14,210 bases of DNA from Planctomycetota bacterium. Its GTDB lineage: Bacteria > Planctomycetota > UBA11346. The notes below the pieces were generated by a model that was given only the letters and a program-made list of their open reading frames with translations, was not told the DNA's origin and made no database searches. The stretch covers positions 1-14,210 of the forward strand of contig SLQH01000127.1 of the NCBI GenBank assembly GCA_007131555.1, read 5' to 3'. The first letter of the stretch is position 1. Every line of letters begins with the position of its first letter. The position numbers and the translations under genes are program-made. Positions 14,167 through 14,210 of the stretch are shown in pieces.

Positions 14167-14200
14167 GCTCCGCTCACAATAGCGCTGCTATTGCTCCGCT
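14167..14200. repeat. Short hairpin flanked by direct repeats at the right edge
   Basis: CAATAGC-GCT-GCTATTG (14177-14193) is a perfect 7-bp stem with a 3-base loop. GCTCCGCT occurs on both sides, at 14167-14174 and 14193-14200. The structure probably continues past the window edge, so its nature is open. Confidence 0.45.
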
Positions 14201-14210
14201 TCGCGACGCC

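Larger units (their letters stand above)
13907..14210. other. Non-coding region upstream of rpmF
   Basis: These 304 bases hold no supported gene. In particular, the DUF177 (YceD) gene often found just before rpmF is not present here. The region contains a promoter-like sequence with an overlapping inverted repeat (13939-14002), a spaced CCCATAA direct repeat (14115-14134), and a short hairpin near the right edge. Confidence 0.7.

Noticed and set aside
1..14210. CRISPR array, tRNA, rRNA, transposase or integrase genes
   Set aside because: No regularly spaced direct repeats, no cloverleaf or rRNA sequence, and no transposase or recombinase motifs were found on either strand.

Overview
The window looks like a chromosomal segment of a GC-rich (about 60% by eye) Gram-negative-type bacterium. 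The housekeeping genes are intact, and two very different secreted beta-propeller proteins sit among them. Large signal-peptide proteins that combine PQQ-like blades, TPR helices and PDZ domains are frequent in Planctomycetota and related PVC lineages, so I lean that way. This is inference: there is no rRNA or other marker to settle it.

Layout. At the left edge lies the first part of asd (minus strand, cut at its catalytic cysteine). A 689-bp non-coding gap follows, holding two unrelated repeat structures: a 232-bp segment bounded by exact 26-bp inverted repeats, and a ~170-bp imperfect-palindrome element. Next, on the minus strand, come acpS, the 1403-residue PQQ/TPR/PDZ protein that overlaps it by ATGA, a 262-bp repeat-bearing gap, and infC. 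Divergent from infC is glgA (plus strand). A second copy of the palindromic element, inverted relative to the first, lies after glgA and just ahead of a 733-residue secreted beta-propeller protein. That gene converges on a minus-strand set: pheA (fused chorismate mutase/prephenate dehydratase), greA, plsX and rpmF. A clear intrinsic terminator follows plsX. The last 304 bp is non-coding, with a probable rpmF promoter overlapped by an 11-bp-arm inverted repeat.

How the genes fit together. rpmF-plsX is the widely conserved ribosomal protein L32/phospholipid-precursor pair, and acpS also serves lipid synthesis by activating acyl carrier protein. asd and pheA make amino acids, glgA makes glycogen, and infC and greA serve translation and transcription. 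The two secreted propeller proteins are not explained by these pathways.

The most unusual content is the non-coding repeats. The palindromic family (843-1012 and 8289-8452) folds along its whole length. Its central hairpin keeps its pairing between copies through one A-T to G-C double change and one G-U wobble. I do not recognise the family. No CRISPR array, tRNA, rRNA or transposase gene was seen.
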